Assembly: GCA_964615335.1 (NCBI GenBank)
Contig: CAZTMT010000001.1
Location: 372,001 to 436,000, forward strand
DNA length: 64,000 nucleotides
Direction: 5' to 3'
Origin: HR10 sp964615335
GTDB lineage: Bacteria > Acidobacteriota > Blastocatellia > HR10
The position numbers and the translations under genes were made by a program. Positions 61,834 to 64,000 of this stretch are shown piece by piece; the stretch's first letter is position 1; each line of letters begins with the position of its first letter. The notes under the pieces are model-generated. The model saw only the letters and a list, made by a program, of their open reading frames with translations, did no database searches and had not been told where the DNA came from.

Positions 61834-62892
61834 TCATGAAACCCACTTCTGGGCCACAAGCAGCTCCGCGTTGAGCAGGGCCGCTCCGGCCGCTCCGCGA
61901 ATCGTGTTGTGTCCGAGAATGACCATCTTGTAGTCGAGGACCGAGCATGGGCGAATGCGCCCGACGACGGACGCCATGCCTCGCTCGACGTCTCGATCGA
62001 GTCGAGGCTGTGGCCGATCCGCCTCGTCGCGCACGAGGATCGGGTGTCGGGGCGCCGTCGGGAGCGCCAGCTCTTGCGGCAGCGAGGCGAAAGAGGCGAG
62101 CACCTGCACCAGCTCCTCTCGTGTCGGCTTTCGTTCGAAGGCGAGGGAGACGCATTCCAGATGCCCTTCGAGCGTGGGGACGCGCGTGCACTGTGCGCTG
62201 ATCCGCACCGGGGAGAAGGCGAACGTCTCCCCTTCCCATCGGCCCAGAAGCTTCCGCGTCTCCGTCTCCACCTTCTCCTCCTCGTTCTTGATGAAGGGGA
62301 TGACATTATCCACGACATCGAGCGAAGCGACTCCCGGATAGCCGGCACCCGAGAGCGCCTGCAGCGTCGTGACCATGACCTCGCGCAGACCGAAGCGATC
62401 CATCAGGGGCTTCAGAACCAGTGTCAGGTGAATGGTCGTGCAGTTCGGATTGGTCACCAGGAGGCCGCGCTCCCATCCGCGCTGCCGGCGCTGATGCGAG
62501 AGGGCGTGCAGGTGGTCGGGATTGACCTCGGGGATGATGAGCGGGACGTCCGGTTCCAGCCGATGAGCGCTCGCGTTGCTGCAGACGATGTAACCAGCTC
62601 GCGCGAACTCCGGTTCCACTTCAGCCGCCACGTCAGCCGGCAGTGCGGAGAAGACGATCCGACAGGAAAGAGGGGGAATGCATTCTTTCACCCGCAGACG
62701 CCGCGCGCGCTCGGGGATCGGCGTGGGCAAGAGCCAATGCACGACGTCTTCGTATCGGGCTCCCGCCGATCGGTCCGAGGCAGCGACCTCGGTGAGTTCG
62801 AACCACGGGTGATTCTCCAGCAGAGCGATCAGGCGCTGACCGACGATGCCGGTGGCTCCCAGGATGCCGACGGGGATCTTCTCGCGACTCAT
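61834..62892 (-). CDS. asd: Aspartate-semialdehyde dehydrogenase, archaeal/fungal type
   Basis: A 352-aa ASADH reducing aspartyl phosphate. It shows VGILGATGIVGQRLIALLENHPWFEL at the N-terminus (NADP loop), the active-site cysteine in LLVTNPNCTTIHL, QALSGAGYPGVASLDV, and RVPTLEGHLECVSL. Its spacing, and the PNCTT motif in place of PNCST, assign it to the archaeal/fungal branch rather than the usual bacterial one. It starts within the stop of the aspartokinase gene (ATGA overlap), so the pair makes the first two steps for lysine, threonine and methionine. Confidence 0.93.
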   Translation of the reverse strand: MSREKIPVGILGATGIVGQRLIALLENHPWFELTEVAASDRSAGARYEDVVHWLLPTPIPERARRLRVKECIPPLSCRIVFSALPADVAAEVEPEFARAGYIVCSNASAHRLEPDVPLIIPEVNPDHLHALSHQRRQRGWERGLLVTNPNCTTIHLTLVLKPLMDRFGLREVMVTTLQALSGAGYPGVASLDVVDNVIPFIKNEEEKVETETRKLLGRWEGETFAFSPVRISAQCTRVPTLEGHLECVSLAFERKPTREELVQVLASFASLPQELALPTAPRHPILVRDEADRPQPRLDRDVERGMASVVGRIRPCSVLDYKMVILGHNTIRGAAGAALLNAELLVAQKWVS

Positions 62893-64000
62893 CGGATGAA
62901 CTCCTTGTGAATGGCTCGTACGGCGTTGGCGCGATCGCGCTCGCTGACGACCAGAGAGATGTTGCGCTCCGAAGACCCTTGCGCGATGGCGATGACGTTG
63001 ATGCCTTCGCGTCCGAGCGCGGAGAACAATCGCCCGGCCACGCCTGGGGTGCCTCGCATTCCTTCGCCGACAGCGGCCACGATGGCCACGCCGTTTTGCT
63101 TCTCGATCTGACTGATATCGCCTTGCCGCCGTTCGCGCGCGAATTCTTCTTCGAGGGCGCGCCGCGCGCGCTCGGCATCCTTTTGCGGGACGACGAAGCA
63201 GATGCTCTGTTGCGAAGAGGCCTGGCTGATGAGCAGGACGTTGATGCCTTCGCGCGCGAGCGTATCGAAGACGCGCGCCGTGATCTCGGGCACGCCGAAC
63301 ATCCCGGCCCCTTCGACGGTCACGAGCGTGAGAGGGCCGATCGAGGTGATCGCTTTGACGATGGGATTGCTCGGTCGCGCGCGCGCGATGATGCGCGTGC
63401 CCGGAAAAGCCGGATTGAACGTGTTCTTGATGAGAATGGGGATGCCTTTCTCGATGGCCGGGAAGACCGTCTTCGGATGCACGACCTTGGCTCCGAAATA
63501 CGCCAGCTCGGCGACCTCGCGATAGGAAAGCTCGGGGAGCGATCGTCCCTCGGGGACGACTTTGGGATCGGCCGTCATGATTCCGTCCACGTCGGTGTAG
63601 ATCCAGATCTCGCGCGCTTGAACGGCCGCTCCGATGAGCGCGGCCGAGTAGTCCGATCCTCCGCGCCCGAGCGTCGTCGGGATCCCGTCGCGCGTGCTGC
63701 TCAAAAATCCCGTGATGACCGGGACGATGCCTTCCCTCACAAGGGGGAGGATGGCGCGGCGGCACTTTCGATACGTCAATTCCTTCAGCGGCGTCGCCGC
63801 CCCGAAGTGATCATCGGTGATGATGAACCTCTGCGCATTGAGGGCTCGGGCCTTCACCCCCCGCTCGGTGAGCACACCGGCCAGGATCTCCGACAGGAGA
63901 CGTTCGCCGAAGGAAACGACGGCATCCAGCGCGCGCGGCGTCGCCTCTCCGAGCAGACTCATTCCCATGAGGATGCGCGTGAGTTCCTCCGTGAAGCGCT
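62889..64000 (-). CDS. Aspartate kinase (5' end outside the window)
   Basis: The reading frame runs off the window edge. The preserved part starts RFTEELTRILMGMSLLGEATPRALDAVVSFGERLLSEILA, and the N-terminal KFGGTS motif is missing only because of the boundary. It continues TRDGIPTTLGRGGSDYSAALIGAA, TDVDGIMTADPKVVP and YFGAKVVHPKT. Two ACT domains for feedback control follow (VTVEGAGMFGVPEITARVFDTLAREGINV and VAAVGEGMRGTPGVAGRLFSALGREGINV). It phosphorylates aspartate and is coupled to asd by a 4-base overlap. Confidence 0.93.
   Translation of the reverse strand, partial: RFTEELTRILMGMSLLGEATPRALDAVVSFGERLLSEILAGVLTERGVKARALNAQRFIITDDHFGAATPLKELTYRKCRRAILPLVREGIVPVITGFLSSTRDGIPTTLGRGGSDYSAALIGAAVQAREIWIYTDVDGIMTADPKVVPEGRSLPELSYREVAELAYFGAKVVHPKTVFPAIEKGIPILIKNTFNPAFPGTRIIARARPSNPIVKAITSIGPLTLVTVEGAGMFGVPEITARVFDTLAREGINVLLISQASSQQSICFVVPQKDAERARRALEEEFARERRQGDISQIEKQNGVAIVAAVGEGMRGTPGVAGRLFSALGREGINVIAIAQGSSERNISLVVSERDRANAVRAIHKEFIR

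Overview
The window is a high-GC bacterial chromosome segment, most likely from an Acidobacteriota (Blastocatellia-like) organism. The best taxonomic clue is a secreted protein of the VWFA-related acidobacterial family at 59828. Class II ribonucleotide reductase, FG-GAP and NHL propeller proteins and multiheme cytochromes fit this. A thermophilic habit is possible but unproven. There is no phage, plasmid, CRISPR array, IS element, rRNA or recognisable tRNA gene.

Layout. 1-3200: translation block (rpsI end, rpsB, tsf, pyrH, frr). 3222-5784: a Clp-type single-AAA ATPase and a ketoacyl-ACP synthase III homologue. 5952-12917: a tight seven-gene run of glycosyltransferases, a methyltransferase and two sulfotransferases, probably making a sulfated glycoconjugate. 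13319-17456: ychF, an archaeal-type methionine adenosyltransferase, moeA and moaC. 17434-22267: two secreted propeller proteins separated by a repeat element and a degenerate copy of the moeA promoter and 5' end. 22298-29302: a multiheme redox block (HAO-like octaheme cytochrome, pentaheme lipoprotein, PQQ-like propeller, Rieske protein, cytochrome b, nonaheme cytochrome). 29319-33207: TrmO-FmdE fusion, NrdJ, a DUF3365-like heme protein and a thiamine-binding protein. 33296-34817: a secreted propeller and a Cys-rich peptide behind a promoter with a tetranucleotide array in its spacer. 35054-43974: EF-G paralogue, rdgB, a split NAD synthetase and mixed housekeeping and hypothetical genes. 43987-48637: guaB, a polyprenol-type glycosyltransferase and cysS. 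48824-56382: coaX, a hypothetical gene, trpDCFBA, chorismate mutase and DAHP synthase in one probable operon. 56466-61737: secreted or lipoprotein hypotheticals, small ORFs, the VWFA protein and a Nudix hydrolase. 61834-64000: an archaeal/fungal-type asd and a truncated aspartokinase gene.

Two structures stand out that are not genes. First, five intergenic copies of a composite repeat (about 12.9-13.2, 19.2-19.9, 23.7-24.1, 45.6-46.2 and 58.4-59.0 kb). Each has a 112-114 bp core with complementary ends, flanked by hairpin-pair units. The stems carry compensatory changes and the irregular pairs are G-U on one strand only, so the element looks selected as folded RNA. Second, two promoters have the form TTGACA-N-(NCAG)n-TATAAT with n=6 and n=2. 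A value of n=4 would give the optimal 17-bp spacer, so both look like slippage-controlled expression switches for secreted proteins.
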